DNA of 64,000 nt from Candidatus Atribacteria bacterium (GTDB taxonomy: Bacteria; Atribacterota; Phoenicimicrobiia; Phoenicimicrobiales; Stramentimicrobiaceae). The DNA is taken from contig JAKPKS010000167.1 in assembly GCA_029553585.1 (NCBI GenBank), positions 1 through 64,000 of the forward strand. The letters are read 5' to 3'. A program made the position numbers and the translations under genes. This document shows, in pieces, positions 42,237 through 51,722 of the stretch (the first letter of the stretch is position 1; every line of letters starts with the position of its first letter). The notes under the pieces were generated by a model that was not told the origin of the DNA, searched no databases, and saw only the letters and a program-made list of their open reading frames with translations.

Positions 42237-42935
42237 ATGATAGGCACTATCACTAATACGGTCACTATAATTATTGGTTGTATTATTGGGCTAATCCTGA
42301 AGGACCATTTCCCCAAAAAAATAAGCATCATTCTTTTTCAGGGAATAGGTCTTTTCTCTTTGGTTTTAGGAATACAAATGGCTATTCGCGCCCAGGAAAT
42401 ACTATTGATTATTTTATCTCTGGTTATAGGTGGCATTATCGGTGAGTTAATAAATATCGAAATGAATCTGGAAAAAACAGGAGAAAAAATAAAGTCATTT
42501 TTTAAACATCAGGAAGGGAAAGATAAGTTTACTGAAGGGTTTGTTACCACCAGTTTACTTTTTTGTGTAGGCTCTATGGCTATCATGGGAGCAGTTGAAG
42601 AAGGCCTTACCGGTAATCCCCACATTCTAATGGCAAAATCGGTTCTGGACGGGATCTCTTCTATCATTTTTGCTGCTTCTCTCGGAATCAGTGTATTATT
42701 CTCAGCAATCCCGGTTTTTTTATACCAGGGATTAATTGCTAAGATTGCTTTTTTGGTAAAAAACTGGATAACATTAGATATTATCAATGAAATGAATGCA
42801 GTGGGGGGAATACTCATTATAGGATTAGCCATGGGAATTTTAGATATTAAAAAGATTAAGGTAGCTAACCTGTTGCCATCTTTAGTTATAATTATTATTT
42901 TAACAACTATCAAAAAAGCCATTATTCCTGACTAA
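42237..42935 (+). CDS. DUF554 family membrane protein
   Basis: Polytopic membrane protein of unknown function. It opens MIGTITNTVTIIIGCIIGLIL, as DUF554 members do, and carries GGIIGELINIE near residue 62, FCVGSMAIMGAVEEGLTGN near 105 and AVGGILIIGLAMGIL near 185. At 232 residues the length is normal, with about six membrane segments. It starts 22 bases after the LiaI-like gene, behind GGTGAGG. Confidence 0.82.
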   Translation: MIGTITNTVTIIIGCIIGLILKDHFPKKISIILFQGIGLFSLVLGIQMAIRAQEILLIILSLVIGGIIGELINIEMNLEKTGEKIKSFFKHQEGKDKFTEGFVTTSLLFCVGSMAIMGAVEEGLTGNPHILMAKSVLDGISSIIFAASLGISVLFSAIPVFLYQGLIAKIAFLVKNWITLDIINEMNAVGGILIIGLAMGILDIKKIKVANLLPSLVIIIILTTIKKAIIPD

Positions 42936-43018
42936 GCACCCATCAGCATTTTTAAAAATACGGAAAAATATTTTATCATATCTGAAATATTAATATATAA
43001 AAATAAAGAAAGACATTT

Positions 43019-44227
43019 ATGATGAAAAGTCCATCTTTGGCAATAGTGGAAGATCTAAATAGGGATGCTCTGTATAAAAAGAGAGTGCTGGTCAGGGTAG
43101 ACTTTAATGTTCCTTTAAGTGAGACTTTACAGGTTGAAGATGACACCAGAATAAGGGCAACCCTGGATACTATTAACTTCCTATTATCTAATAATTGTAT
43201 AGTTGTTCTAATGAGTCATCTGGGAAGGCCTAAAGGTAACATTGTAGAAAAATTGAGAATGGATCCCATAGCTCACAGATTAGGAGATATTCTTCAGAAA
43301 AAAATAATCAAATTAGATGATTGTGTGGGTGATTATGTTCGTAAAGTAGTCGCAGGTTTGGTCCCTGGAGAAATTGCTTTACTGGAAAATTTGCGTTTTC
43401 ATAAAGAAGAGGAAAGCAATGATCCCTTTTTTGCCCATCAATTGGCTTCACTGGCGGATATCTACGTAAATGATGCCTTTGGCGCTGCCCATAGAGCCCA
43501 TGCCTCTACCACAGGAATAGCTACATACTTACCTTCTTATGCAGGGTTTTTAATGGCAAGAGAGATCAGGTCATTGGATCAACTGGTAGAAAACCCGGTC
43601 AGACCCTTTGTTTCCATAATCGGAGGGGCTAAAGTATCCGGGAAAATAGAGATATTGGAAAGATTAACCGGAATTAGTGATAAAGTTTTGATAGGGGGAG
43701 GAATGGCCTATACTTTTATAGCTGCCCGGGGCTTTGAAGTAGGGAGATCTATCTTAGAGCCAAATCAGATGGACTATGTAAGAAGATTGATGACCAAATC
43801 AAAAAAAGGATGTAAAAAAATAATTATCCCGGTAGATATCCATGCGGCTTACGACTTTAGTGAAAATTCGGAAAGTCAAAATGTCATTATAGAAAATATT
43901 GATAAAAATATGATGGGTATGGACATCGGGGAAAATACCATTGTCTTATTTAAAGAGATTATAGATGATGCTAAAACTATCTTCTGGAATGGACCCTTAG
44001 GTGTCTTTGAGATGTCTAAATTTGCCTGTGGTACCAATGAAATTGCCAGAAAAATCGCCAGTTTAAAGGGTAGGGTGTTTTCAGTAGTGGGAGGTGGAGA
44101 CTCTATCTCTGCCATCAATAAACTCGGTCTGGATAATTGTTTCTCACATATCTCCACAGGTGGTGGAGCATCCCTGGAGTATGTTGCCGGCAGGAAGCTT
44201 CCCGGAATTGAGGTTTTAAGGAAATAG
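43019..44227 (+). CDS. pgk: Phosphoglycerate kinase
   Basis: Glycolytic enzyme transferring phosphate from 1,3-bisphosphoglycerate to ADP. RVLVRVDFNVPLSE near residue 22, VLMSHLGRPKG near 65, LLENLRFHKEEE near 120, NDAFGAAHRAHAST near 150, GGAKVSGKIEILE near 202, WNGPLGVFEM near 325 and VVGGGDSI near 360 are all in place. At 402 residues the length is normal. No gap or tpi neighbours are present; a separate gene here is unusual compared with the common gap-pgk-tpi order. The next gene has its own promoter. Confidence 0.94.
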   Translation: MMKSPSLAIVEDLNRDALYKKRVLVRVDFNVPLSETLQVEDDTRIRATLDTINFLLSNNCIVVLMSHLGRPKGNIVEKLRMDPIAHRLGDILQKKIIKLDDCVGDYVRKVVAGLVPGEIALLENLRFHKEEESNDPFFAHQLASLADIYVNDAFGAAHRAHASTTGIATYLPSYAGFLMAREIRSLDQLVENPVRPFVSIIGGAKVSGKIEILERLTGISDKVLIGGGMAYTFIAARGFEVGRSILEPNQMDYVRRLMTKSKKGCKKIIIPVDIHAAYDFSENSESQNVIIENIDKNMMGMDIGENTIVLFKEIIDDAKTIFWNGPLGVFEMSKFACGTNEIARKIASLKGRVFSVVGGGDSISAINKLGLDNCFSHISTGGGASLEYVAGRKLPGIEVLRK

Positions 44228-44425
44228 TTCTTCAGCAATATATCTGTACGATAAAAAACTTCTAAATACAATCCCATTTTAAGTTTAATCCCTAAAATTT
44301 AGTGCCACCAGCTCTGAAAATATTATGGTATTCTAACAGAAAAAATTTTCTTCAGGAAGGTTTTCTTTATAACTTTTAATTAAATTATCTGCAAGATATT
44401 TTCAGTTACCTCACCTCTTTTTCTA

Positions 44426-44453
44426 TTGACAAAAATAGATTTAGAGTTATAAT
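44426..44453 (+). promoter_or_regulatory. Promoter of the csoR-like/mcsA/mcsB/clpC operon
   Basis: Perfect TTGACA and perfect TATAAT, 16 bases apart, about 50 bases before the csoR-like start. This is the best promoter match in the window. Confidence 0.8.
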
Positions 44454-44457
44454 ATTA

Positions 44458-44474
44458 ATACCCTAGGGGGGTAT
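44458..44474 (+). promoter_or_regulatory. CsoR-type operator overlapping the transcription start
   Basis: ATACCCTAGGGGGGTAT is an inverted repeat with the C-run/G-run pattern (TACCC...GGGTA) known for CsoR/RcnR-family operators. It starts four bases after the -10 box, so a bound repressor would cover the transcription start. Autoregulation by the gene directly downstream is the natural reading. Confidence 0.7.
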
Positions 44475-44504
44475 ACTTAGCATAAAGGAATCAGCAAAAG
44501 GATA

Positions 44505-44777
44505 ATGGATATTGATGAAATAAACAAACTTAAAATATTGCATCGGCTAAAAAAGGTAGAAGGACAAATTCGAGGAATTCAAAGTATGCTTATAGACAAT
44601 AGATCCTGTGCCGATATTTTAGCACAGGTATCTGCAGTCCATTCTGCCTTGAACAGGATCAAGAAATTGCTATTAGAAGAAAAAATTAATGCCTTTTTTA
44701 GTTTTGCTGAGGATGATTTTGAATACCAGAATTCTTTAGATGAAATTATCGAACTTATTATAAAGTTTATAAAATAG
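44505..44777 (+). CDS. CsoR/RcnR-family transcriptional repressor
   Basis: Four-helix repressor family (formerly DUF156) that answers copper, nickel, formaldehyde or persulfide. RLKKVEGQIRGIQSML near residue 14 and CADILAQVSAVHSALNRIKKLL at 35 onward are the family core. Cys35 corresponds to the first metal or sulfur ligand; 25 and 29 residues on, where copper CsoR has His and Cys, there are Lys60 and Phe64. So canonical copper binding (and the two-Cys persulfide switch) is not supported. It lies behind a strong promoter and matching operator, and heads mcsA-mcsB-clpC in the place of ctsR. 90 residues. Ligand unknown. Confidence 0.85.
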   Translation: MDIDEINKLKILHRLKKVEGQIRGIQSMLIDNRSCADILAQVSAVHSALNRIKKLLLEEKINAFFSFAEDDFEYQNSLDEIIELIIKFIK

Positions 44778-44799
44778 GTTCAGGAAGCCAGGCTCATTT

Positions 44800-45339
44800 A
44801 TGTTTTGTCAGATATGTAATAAGAATAAGGCAACTATCACCATAGTTAAAATTGTTGGAGATAGTAAAACCGAATTGAAAGTATGCCCTGAATGTGCCAA
44901 TTCTCTTTTGGGCAATTCTATATCCTGTCTTTCTTTTTCTCAGAACGATATAAAAGAATTACTGGATAGTCTCTTAAGCACATTTTTATCAGATCAGGAA
45001 GGAAAAAGAACTACCAGTTTTCCTCCTGAGATTTTCTGCCCTAACTGCGGATATACTTATAATGAATTTATACAAACAGGTAAATTAGGTTGTAGCCAAT
45101 GTTACGAATGTTTCCGGGGTCAATTGAATCCACTCTTGCATAGACTGCATGGTCATTCACAGCATATAGGAATAGTACCACTCGCATTTCAAGAACATTT
45201 AAACAGTTTAAAAAAAATTGAGGAAATAAAGAAAGAGCTACAACAGGCAGTTATAAAAGAAGAATATGAAAAAGCAGCCCAACTGAGAGATATGATTAGA
45301 GAAGAAGAAAAGAGAGAAAAAAATGGAGATAGTAAATAA
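44800..45339 (+). CDS. mcsA: McsA, zinc-finger/UVR activator of arginine kinase
   Basis: Partner and activator of McsB. Cysteine pairs MFCQICNKN and VCPECAN at the start, then FCPNCGYTY and CSQCYECF near residue 83, form the metal sites; the C-terminal UVR helix pair is EELQ-type (KKELQQAVIKEEYEKAAQL near 144). 179 residues, normal length. It is 22 bases after the csoR-like gene and overlaps mcsB by 17 bases. In Bacillus McsA binds metals and links thiol/metal stress to McsB, which may be relevant to the CsoR-type regulator. Confidence 0.9.
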   Translation: MFCQICNKNKATITIVKIVGDSKTELKVCPECANSLLGNSISCLSFSQNDIKELLDSLLSTFLSDQEGKRTTSFPPEIFCPNCGYTYNEFIQTGKLGCSQCYECFRGQLNPLLHRLHGHSQHIGIVPLAFQEHLNSLKKIEEIKKELQQAVIKEEYEKAAQLRDMIREEEKREKNGDSK

Positions 45340-46411
45340 TAAAGAGGCTATACTGTTACGTGAATTAAGGAACAATACAGCCCGATGGGTTAAAGGGGAA
45401 GGACCTTTAAATCACATTGTGATTAGCACCAGAATTCGATTAGCCAGAAACTTAAAAAATATTCCATTTCCATTTAAAGCAAGTGATAGACAACGGGAAC
45501 AGGTATTGATGAAGATTGAAAGCCTGTTGAAAGATAGTAAACTATTGAACAATTTTAAATTAATTAACATAAATAATTTAGAAGAGAGAGATATTCAATT
45601 TTTAGTAGAAAAACGTCTGATTAGTTTAGCATTAGCTCATTTAAATTATTCCTCCCGTGCCCTTATCTATGGACCGGATGAAGTAATGAGTTTGCTGGTG
45701 AATGAGGAGGATCACTTTAGATTACAAAGCCTGTTACCGGGATACCAATTGAAAAAAGTTTGGGAAATTATTAACTGTTACGATAGAGAGATGATGAATA
45801 AAATTGATTATGCCTTTAATGAAAAGGAAGGGTTTTTAACCTGTTGCCCTACCAATTTGGGAACCGGATTGAGGGCCTCTGTTATGCTGCATTTGCCGGC
45901 ATTGATAATAATGAACAAGTTGAGTGATCTGATAGCACCTATTACTAAAAAAGGCTTTGCTATCAGGGGGTTTTATGGAGAAGGCTCCAGTTTCCAGGGA
46001 AATCTATTTCAGGTCTCCAATCAGACTACCTTAGGCTTTACTGAAGGGGAAATATTGGAAAATTTAGAGATAGAAACTAAAAAGCTGATTGAGGAAGAAG
46101 AAAAAACCAGGGAAGAGTTAATATTAAATCATAGAACCTTAATGGAGGATCAGATTATGCGGGCTTATGGCATCTTAACCAATGCCAGAATTATTTCTAC
46201 CAGTGAAGCATTTAATCTATTGTCTAAGGTAAGATTTGGAATTGAGTTAGGAATGTTAACTAAAATAGGTTATGATACCATTAACCGATTAATGCTAATT
46301 ATTCAGCCGGGGTTTATACAGCTTTTAAAAAATCAGGAAATGAAAAAAGAGGAAAGGGATTTGTTTAGAGCAGGGTTAATACAAGAATTATTGCCCTATA
46401 AGGCAGGTTAG
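45323..46411 (+). CDS. mcsB: Protein arginine kinase McsB
   Basis: Phosphorylates arginine in misfolded proteins to mark them for ClpCP. The guanido-kinase fold shows HIVISTRIRLARNLKNIPFP near residue 31, RALIYGPDEVMSLLVNEEDH near 110 and the catalytic-loop pattern LTCCPTNLGTGLRASVMLHL near 172. At 362 residues the length is normal. It starts inside mcsA (17-base overlap), so the two are translationally coupled. clpC follows after 62 bases. Confidence 0.92.
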   Translation: MEIVNNKEAILLRELRNNTARWVKGEGPLNHIVISTRIRLARNLKNIPFPFKASDRQREQVLMKIESLLKDSKLLNNFKLININNLEERDIQFLVEKRLISLALAHLNYSSRALIYGPDEVMSLLVNEEDHFRLQSLLPGYQLKKVWEIINCYDREMMNKIDYAFNEKEGFLTCCPTNLGTGLRASVMLHLPALIIMNKLSDLIAPITKKGFAIRGFYGEGSSFQGNLFQVSNQTTLGFTEGEILENLEIETKKLIEEEEKTREELILNHRTLMEDQIMRAYGILTNARIISTSEAFNLLSKVRFGIELGMLTKIGYDTINRLMLIIQPGFIQLLKNQEMKKEERDLFRAGLIQELLPYKAG

Positions 46412-46473
46412 AATAGATGGGGAAGAGATAAAATTTAAAATATTATAAAATATAAATTGGAGAAGAAGGTAAG

Positions 46474-48915
46474 ATGTTTAAGCGATACACTGAAAAAGTC
46501 AGAAAAGTGATTATGATGGCTCAGGAAGAGGCAGTCAATCTTAATCATAACTATATTGGAACCGAACATATCTTGGTTGGTTTAGTAAAGGAAAGTGAAG
46601 GAATTGCCGGGAAAGTCCTGCGTAACTTAGGTATTGAGGCAGATCGGGTTCTGGAAGATATCGAAAAAATAGTGGGGAGAGGAAAATATCAGGAAGTAAG
46701 TGAGATTACTTTTACACCGAGAGCCAAGAAAGTGCTGGAATTAGCCTCTCAGGAAGCCAGTCGGCTGGGACAAAATTATATTGGTACTGAACACATCCTT
46801 TTAGGACTGATAAAAGAAGGTAGTGGAGTTGCAACCAGAATTTTAACTGAAATGGGTATTGATCTGGAAAATATATATTCTCAGATTATGAAGTTACTGA
46901 TGGAAAGTGACCATCCCGAAACTGCTGCCAGTGGCATTAGAAAGGAAAGTAAAGTACCAGCCCTGGATGAATTTGGCAGAGATTTAACAGAATTAGCCCG
47001 GGAAGAAAAGCTGGATCCGGTAGTTGGTAGGAATAACGAGATTCAAAGAGTAATACAGATATTAAGCCGAAGAAAGAAAAACAACCCCTGTTTAATTGGT
47101 GAAGCGGGTGTTGGGAAAACGGCCATAGTGGAAGGTTTGGCTCAAAAAATAGCAAATAATGATGTCCCGGAAATACTAAAAAATAAAAGAATAATCTCCC
47201 TTGATCTTGCTTTAATTGTAGCTGGTACCAAATATAGAGGCGAATTTGAAAAACGTCTTAAAAAAATAGTCAAAGAAGTACAGAGTTCAAACGATATAAT
47301 CCTGTTTATTGACGAGCTTCATACTTTGGTTGGGGCAGGAGCTGCCGAGGGGGCTATCGACGCCTCTAATATATTAAAACCAGCCTTAGCCAGAGGTGAG
47401 ATTCAGGCAATAGGTGCTACTACCACAGATGAATATAGAAAATATATAGAAAAAGATAAAGCGCTGGAAAGGCGTTTTCAACCTATTTCTGTTCCTGAAC
47501 CTACTATCGAAGAGGCAATACAAATTCTGAGGGGGCTAAGAGACAGGTATGAAGCTCACCATAAATTAACTATAACTGATGAATCATTGACAGCCGCCGT
47601 AAAATTAGCAGCAAGGTATGTCTCGGGTAGATTCTTGCCTGATAAAGCCATTGATGTAATTGATGAGGCAGCATCGCGGGTTAAATTAAAAAATACGGTC
47701 TTTCCGCCAGATGTAAAAGAGGTAGAAGAACAGTTGTTAAAGGTAAGAAAAGAAAAAGAGGCTGCAGTTAGAATGCAGGAATTTGAAAAAGCGGCAAAGC
47801 TGAGAGATAAAGAGAGAAAATTTGAAGAAAAGTATGATGAGATTAAGAAGGAATGGGAAACAGGAAAAACTAAAGATAAAATAGAAGTAACTGTGGAAGA
47901 TGTTGCTGAAGTTGTTTCCAGTTGGAGTGGTGTCCCGGTATACTCCTTAAAGGAAGAAGAAGCTCTGAAACTAATTCGGATGGAAGATGAATTACATAAA
48001 CGGATTGTTGGGCAGGACGATGCCATTAAGGCAATATCGAGGGCCGTTCGGAGAGCCAGAGCTGGCATGAAAGATCCTAAAAGACCTATCGGTTCATTTG
48101 TTTTTTTAGGCCCCACCGGGGTAGGAAAAACTGAACTGGCTAGAAGTTTAGCAGAGTTTTTATTCGGTGATGAAAATGCCATGATCAGTCTCGATATGTC
48201 CGAGTATATGGAAAAATTTGCCGTTTCCAGATTAGTTGGCGCTCCACCGGGCTATGTCGGATATGAAGAAGGGGGCCAGTTAACTGAAAAGGTAAGAAGG
48301 CGTCCCTATTCTGTGGTATTGTTAGACGAAATTGAGAAAGCGCACCCGGATGTCTTTAATATTCTACTACAGATATTTGAGGATGGTAGATTGACTGACG
48401 CACAGGGCAGGGTGGTCGATTTTAAAAACACTGTCATAATTATGACCTCAAATGTGGGCGCTACCCTAATTAAGAAGGGAACCTCTTTAGGGTTTAGAAG
48501 TGTTCAGGAACCTGAACATATGGCTTATAAAGATATTAAAGATAGTGTAATGGGAGAGTTAAATAAAACATTCAGACCAGAATTCCTAAATAGAATTGAT
48601 GAAGTGATAGTCTTTAAGAGCCTTACCCAGAATGAAATCAGACAGATTGCTGATTTATTATTAAATGAGGTTAAGGAATTGTTGGCAGAACAAAATATAA
48701 CTTTTCAGGTTAGCAAGAGTGCCAAAGATATTTTGGCCAAAGAGGGTTATGATCCTAACTTTGGGGCAAGACCATTAAGAAGAACTATTGAAAGATTAGT
48801 GGAAAATCCAATATCGGAAAAAATACTTTCTGGTGAATTTAAAGAGGGAAGTAATATCGCCATTACAGCTAAAAAAGGAAAAATATTCTTTCATAAAAGC
48901 AAGATTTGCTCTTAA
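46474..48915 (+). CDS. clpC: ATP-dependent unfoldase ClpC
   Basis: Hsp100 unfoldase feeding ClpP. Two Clp N-terminal repeats (residues about 1-145, [12 protein letters not shown] and [12 protein letters not shown]), AAA module 1 with Walker A GEAGVGKT near 209 and [13 protein letters not shown] before it, the M-domain/UVR helix with [17 protein letters not shown] near 431, and AAA module 2 with Walker [15 protein letters not shown] near 548 and [17 protein letters not shown]. The M-domain and UVR motif identify ClpC rather than ClpA or ClpB. At 813 residues the length is normal. No clpP is in the window. Confidence 0.95.
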   Translation: MFKRYTEKVRKVIMMAQEEAVNLNHNYIGTEHILVGLVKESEGIAGKVLRNLGIEADRVLEDIEKIVGRGKYQEVSEITFTPRAKKVLELASQEASRLGQNYIGTEHILLGLIKEGSGVATRILTEMGIDLENIYSQIMKLLMESDHPETAASGIRKESKVPALDEFGRDLTELAREEKLDPVVGRNNEIQRVIQILSRRKKNNPCLIGEAGVGKTAIVEGLAQKIANNDVPEILKNKRIISLDLALIVAGTKYRGEFEKRLKKIVKEVQSSNDIILFIDELHTLVGAGAAEGAIDASNILKPALARGEIQAIGATTTDEYRKYIEKDKALERRFQPISVPEPTIEEAIQILRGLRDRYEAHHKLTITDESLTAAVKLAARYVSGRFLPDKAIDVIDEAASRVKLKNTVFPPDVKEVEEQLLKVRKEKEAAVRMQEFEKAAKLRDKERKFEEKYDEIKKEWETGKTKDKIEVTVEDVAEVVSSWSGVPVYSLKEEEALKLIRMEDELHKRIVGQDDAIKAISRAVRRARAGMKDPKRPIGSFVFLGPTGVGKTELARSLAEFLFGDENAMISLDMSEYMEKFAVSRLVGAPPGYVGYEEGGQLTEKVRRRPYSVVLLDEIEKAHPDVFNILLQIFEDGRLTDAQGRVVDFKNTVIIMTSNVGATLIKKGTSLGFRSVQEPEHMAYKDIKDSVMGELNKTFRPEFLNRIDEVIVFKSLTQNEIRQIADLLLNEVKELLAEQNITFQVSKSAKDILAKEGYDPNFGARPLRRTIERLVENPISEKILSGEFKEGSNIAITAKKGKIFFHKSKICS

Positions 48916-48999
48916 TAAAAGGATAAACGGAAATATTACTACAACTAATTGATGTTTCTATTCTATCTTTGTTAAAAGGTTTAGATTTGTATTTAAAAC

Positions 49000-50370
49000 A
49001 TGAAAAATAGTAAGAAATATTATCTTTGTGAAAATTGTAATTTCGAAACATCTCAATGGTTAGGGCGCTGTCCTAATTGTGGAGCCTGGAATTCACTTTT
49101 ACCTCTGGATATTTCAGATAAGAGTAAAAAACCAGTAAAAATAGAGAAAGAAGACCTGGCTCAACCATTAGGTGAAGTTAAATTTAATATAGAAGAACAG
49201 CGTTATCAAACGGGACTTACAGAATTTGACCGTGTTTTAGGAGGGGGTGTAGTGCCTGGTTCACTTATCTTAATAGGAGGAGAACCAGGCATTGGGAAGT
49301 CAACTTTAGCCCTGCAAATTGCTCAGCAATTAGCTCAAAGAGTTGGCAAAATATTGTATGTTACTGCAGAAGAATCATTAAATCAGATCTTTCTCAGAGC
49401 CAGTAGACTATCAGTTAATTCCAATCAGATTTACTTGTTAGCAGAAAACGATTTAGAACGTATAATTGGCCAGATGAAACACCTGAATCCAAAGGTTGCC
49501 ATCATTGATTCCATACAGATTATCAGCGATACCAGCATACCATCTGCCCCTGGAAGTGTTAGCCAGGTAAAAAATTGTACATCCAGCTTAATGGAAATAG
49601 CTAAAAAAGGTAATATTTCTCTCATTATTATTGGTCATGTTACCAAAGATGGGGAGATTGCCGGGCCGAAAATTCTGGAACATATAGTAGATACGGTATT
49701 GTATTTGGAAGGGGAAAGATTTCAAACTTACCGGCTGCTTCGGGGAATAAAAAATAGATTTGGGGCTACCAATGAGTTAGGTATTTTTCAGATGGAAAAT
49801 GCCGGCTTGAAAGAAGTTGTGAATCCTTCCAAGATACTGTTATCCTCCCGTTCTCATCCTATTCCCGGCACCATCACCACCATAACTTTTGAAGGAAGTC
49901 GTCCTTTGGCGGTCGAAATTGAGGCTTTAACCAGTTCTTCCTTTTTAAATTACCCTCGACGAGTAACTACCGGCGTTGATTATAATAGAGTTTCTCTAAT
50001 TATTGCTGTTTTGGAAAATAAACTAAAACTACCGTTGCAAAATAAAGATATTTATATTAACACTGCTGGTGGTATTAAGATTAGTGAACCAGCTATTGAT
50101 TTAGGTATTGCAGTAGCTATAGTTAGCAGTTTAAAAGGTATTGCCGTTCCTTTAGATACCGTTGTTTTTGGAGAATTAGGCCTTACAGGGGAGGTGCGAA
50201 CAGTAAGCTTGTGTGAAAGAAGGCTTAAGGAAGCCCAAAATATAGGTTATAAAAAAAGTATCATTCCCTGGGATAATGCCCAGCAAATTACTGCTAACTT
50301 TAAGAATTTAAAGATAGAACCATGGCAAGACATCAGCGATATAACTAATTTTCTTAAAAATAAAAATTAA
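49000..50370 (+). CDS. radA: DNA repair protein RadA
   Basis: RecA-like branch-migration helicase for recombination intermediates. The zinc finger CENCNFETSQWLGRCPNC is at residues 9-26, Walker A GGEPGIGKST near 92, the RadA-specific KNRFG motif near 249 and a C-terminal Lon-like domain (about 285-456; DLGIAVAIVSSL). At 456 residues the length is normal. It follows clpC as in Firmicutes. No Shine-Dalgarno is evident at the ATG. Confidence 0.94.
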   Translation: MKNSKKYYLCENCNFETSQWLGRCPNCGAWNSLLPLDISDKSKKPVKIEKEDLAQPLGEVKFNIEEQRYQTGLTEFDRVLGGGVVPGSLILIGGEPGIGKSTLALQIAQQLAQRVGKILYVTAEESLNQIFLRASRLSVNSNQIYLLAENDLERIIGQMKHLNPKVAIIDSIQIISDTSIPSAPGSVSQVKNCTSSLMEIAKKGNISLIIIGHVTKDGEIAGPKILEHIVDTVLYLEGERFQTYRLLRGIKNRFGATNELGIFQMENAGLKEVVNPSKILLSSRSHPIPGTITTITFEGSRPLAVEIEALTSSSFLNYPRRVTTGVDYNRVSLIIAVLENKLKLPLQNKDIYINTAGGIKISEPAIDLGIAVAIVSSLKGIAVPLDTVVFGELGLTGEVRTVSLCERRLKEAQNIGYKKSIIPWDNAQQITANFKNLKIEPWQDISDITNFLKNKN

Positions 50371-50395
50371 AATAGCATACTAATATATTGTTTTG

Positions 50396-50424
50396 TTTAC
50401 ACCAATATGGGCTAATGATATAAT
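50396..50424 (+). promoter_or_regulatory. Promoter for the PIN/TRAM-cysS-sigH genes
   Basis: TTTACA and a perfect TATAAT with a 17-base spacer, in the 176-base gap after radA and about 120 bases before the next start. Confidence 0.65.
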
Positions 50425-50546
50425 TTAAAATATTAATAATTCATTAATCATCAGTTCCATTTTCTGATCTTGAGAAGAGGGGGTGTTTCAAAAAGGTCTA
50501 GATAGTAGCTAATATTAGCTAAAACTGAATAGAGGAGGTAGTAGAT

Positions 50547-51683
50547 TTGTCAGATTTAGCCAAAAAAATTATCTGTGCATTATTTGTTCTGGCAGGTGGA
50601 ATATTTGGTTATAATTTTTTCCCTGGTCTAAAAGCATTTACTCGCTTAGATTTGTTTCTACAACAAAGATGGCTAATTCCAGTTGTTTCCTTAATTATTG
50701 GTGGTTTATTTGGTATTATTCTATTTTATCTTAGTTATAGTAAGTTAAGTTATATTGGTAGAAAAATTGTAACCTTTTTTCTAAAAATCCCTGCTCAAAA
50801 GATACTTTCCGGTGTTGTAGGGCTAATTATCGGATTAATAATTGCCAATCTGTTAGCATATTCCTTATCTTTTATTCCCTATGTGGGTAATTATCTGCCT
50901 ATTATTCTAAATGTCACTCTGGGTATATTAGGGATTATTCTTGGTTTACACAAAAGGGATGAGACAGTTGGTTTTTATAAAAAAAATATTGAAAAATTAA
51001 AAAAAAGAGATAAAAGTTTACATTACCAGTTAAAGGTGTTAGATACCAGTGTTATTATTGATGGTAGAATTGCGGATATTACTCAGACGGATTTTTTAGA
51101 AGGAAAACTGATTATTCCCCGTTTTGTATTAAATGAATTACAAGCCATTGCCGATTCCTCTGAGCCTTTGAAGAGAAATAGAGGCAGACGAGGTTTAGAT
51201 ATTTTAAACAAAATTAATAAAATTCAGAGTAATAAAATAAAAATTATTAATCGGGATTATCCGGAATTAAAGACTGTTGATACTAAATTGATAAAATTAG
51301 CGAAAGAACTGGATGCCAAGGTTTTAACCAATGATTATAATTTAAATAAATTGGCTCAGTTAGAGAATGTAACAGTATTAAACATCAATGATTTAGCTAA
51401 TGCCTTGAAATCTATTATTTTACCGGGAGAAGAGTTGGTTACTCAGATAATCAAGGAAGGAAAAGAATCAGGGCAGGGATTGGCTTATCTGGATGACGGC
51501 ACTATGATTGTGATAGAAGATGGCATTAATAATATAGGTGAAAAAGTTAAAGTAACCGTAACCAGTATTTTACAAACGCCGGCAGGCAGAATGATATTCG
51601 GTCGAATTAAAGAAAGGTTAAGCAAAAAGTATCCTGAAAATAATAGTGTAAAGAAAACCAAATCTAATTTTAACAAACGTTAA
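50547..51683 (+). CDS. Membrane protein with PIN and TRAM domains (YacL type)
   Basis: Four membrane segments (residues about 8-130), then a PIN nuclease domain starting [14 protein letters not shown] near 165 with the acidic residues of the family (Asp at 166 and 172, [10 protein letters not shown] near 191, [10 protein letters not shown] near 262), and a C-terminal TRAM RNA-binding domain (about 300-365; [18 protein letters not shown]). The same architecture is found in YacL of Bacillus, next to radA. TTG start behind AGAGGAGGTAG. The target RNA is unknown. 378 residues. Confidence 0.87.
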   Translation: MSDLAKKIICALFVLAGGIFGYNFFPGLKAFTRLDLFLQQRWLIPVVSLIIGGLFGIILFYLSYSKLSYIGRKIVTFFLKIPAQKILSGVVGLIIGLIIANLLAYSLSFIPYVGNYLPIILNVTLGILGIILGLHKRDETVGFYKKNIEKLKKRDKSLHYQLKVLDTSVIIDGRIADITQTDFLEGKLIIPRFVLNELQAIADSSEPLKRNRGRRGLDILNKINKIQSNKIKIINRDYPELKTVDTKLIKLAKELDAKVLTNDYNLNKLAQLENVTVLNINDLANALKSIILPGEELVTQIIKEGKESGQGLAYLDDGTMIVIEDGINNIGEKVKVTVTSILQTPAGRMIFGRIKERLSKKYPENNSVKKTKSNFNKR

Positions 51684-51722
51684 TAAAATTAAAAATAATT
51701 GAAGAAAAGCGAGGTAACGGAA

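Noticed and set aside
47556-48182. Minus-strand reading frame of 208 codons inside clpC
   Set aside because: Shadow of the clpC coding frame with serine-rich low-complexity translation.
51684-51722. T-box leader before cysS
   Set aside because: The gap between the PIN/TRAM gene and cysS is only about 39 bases, too short for a T-box.
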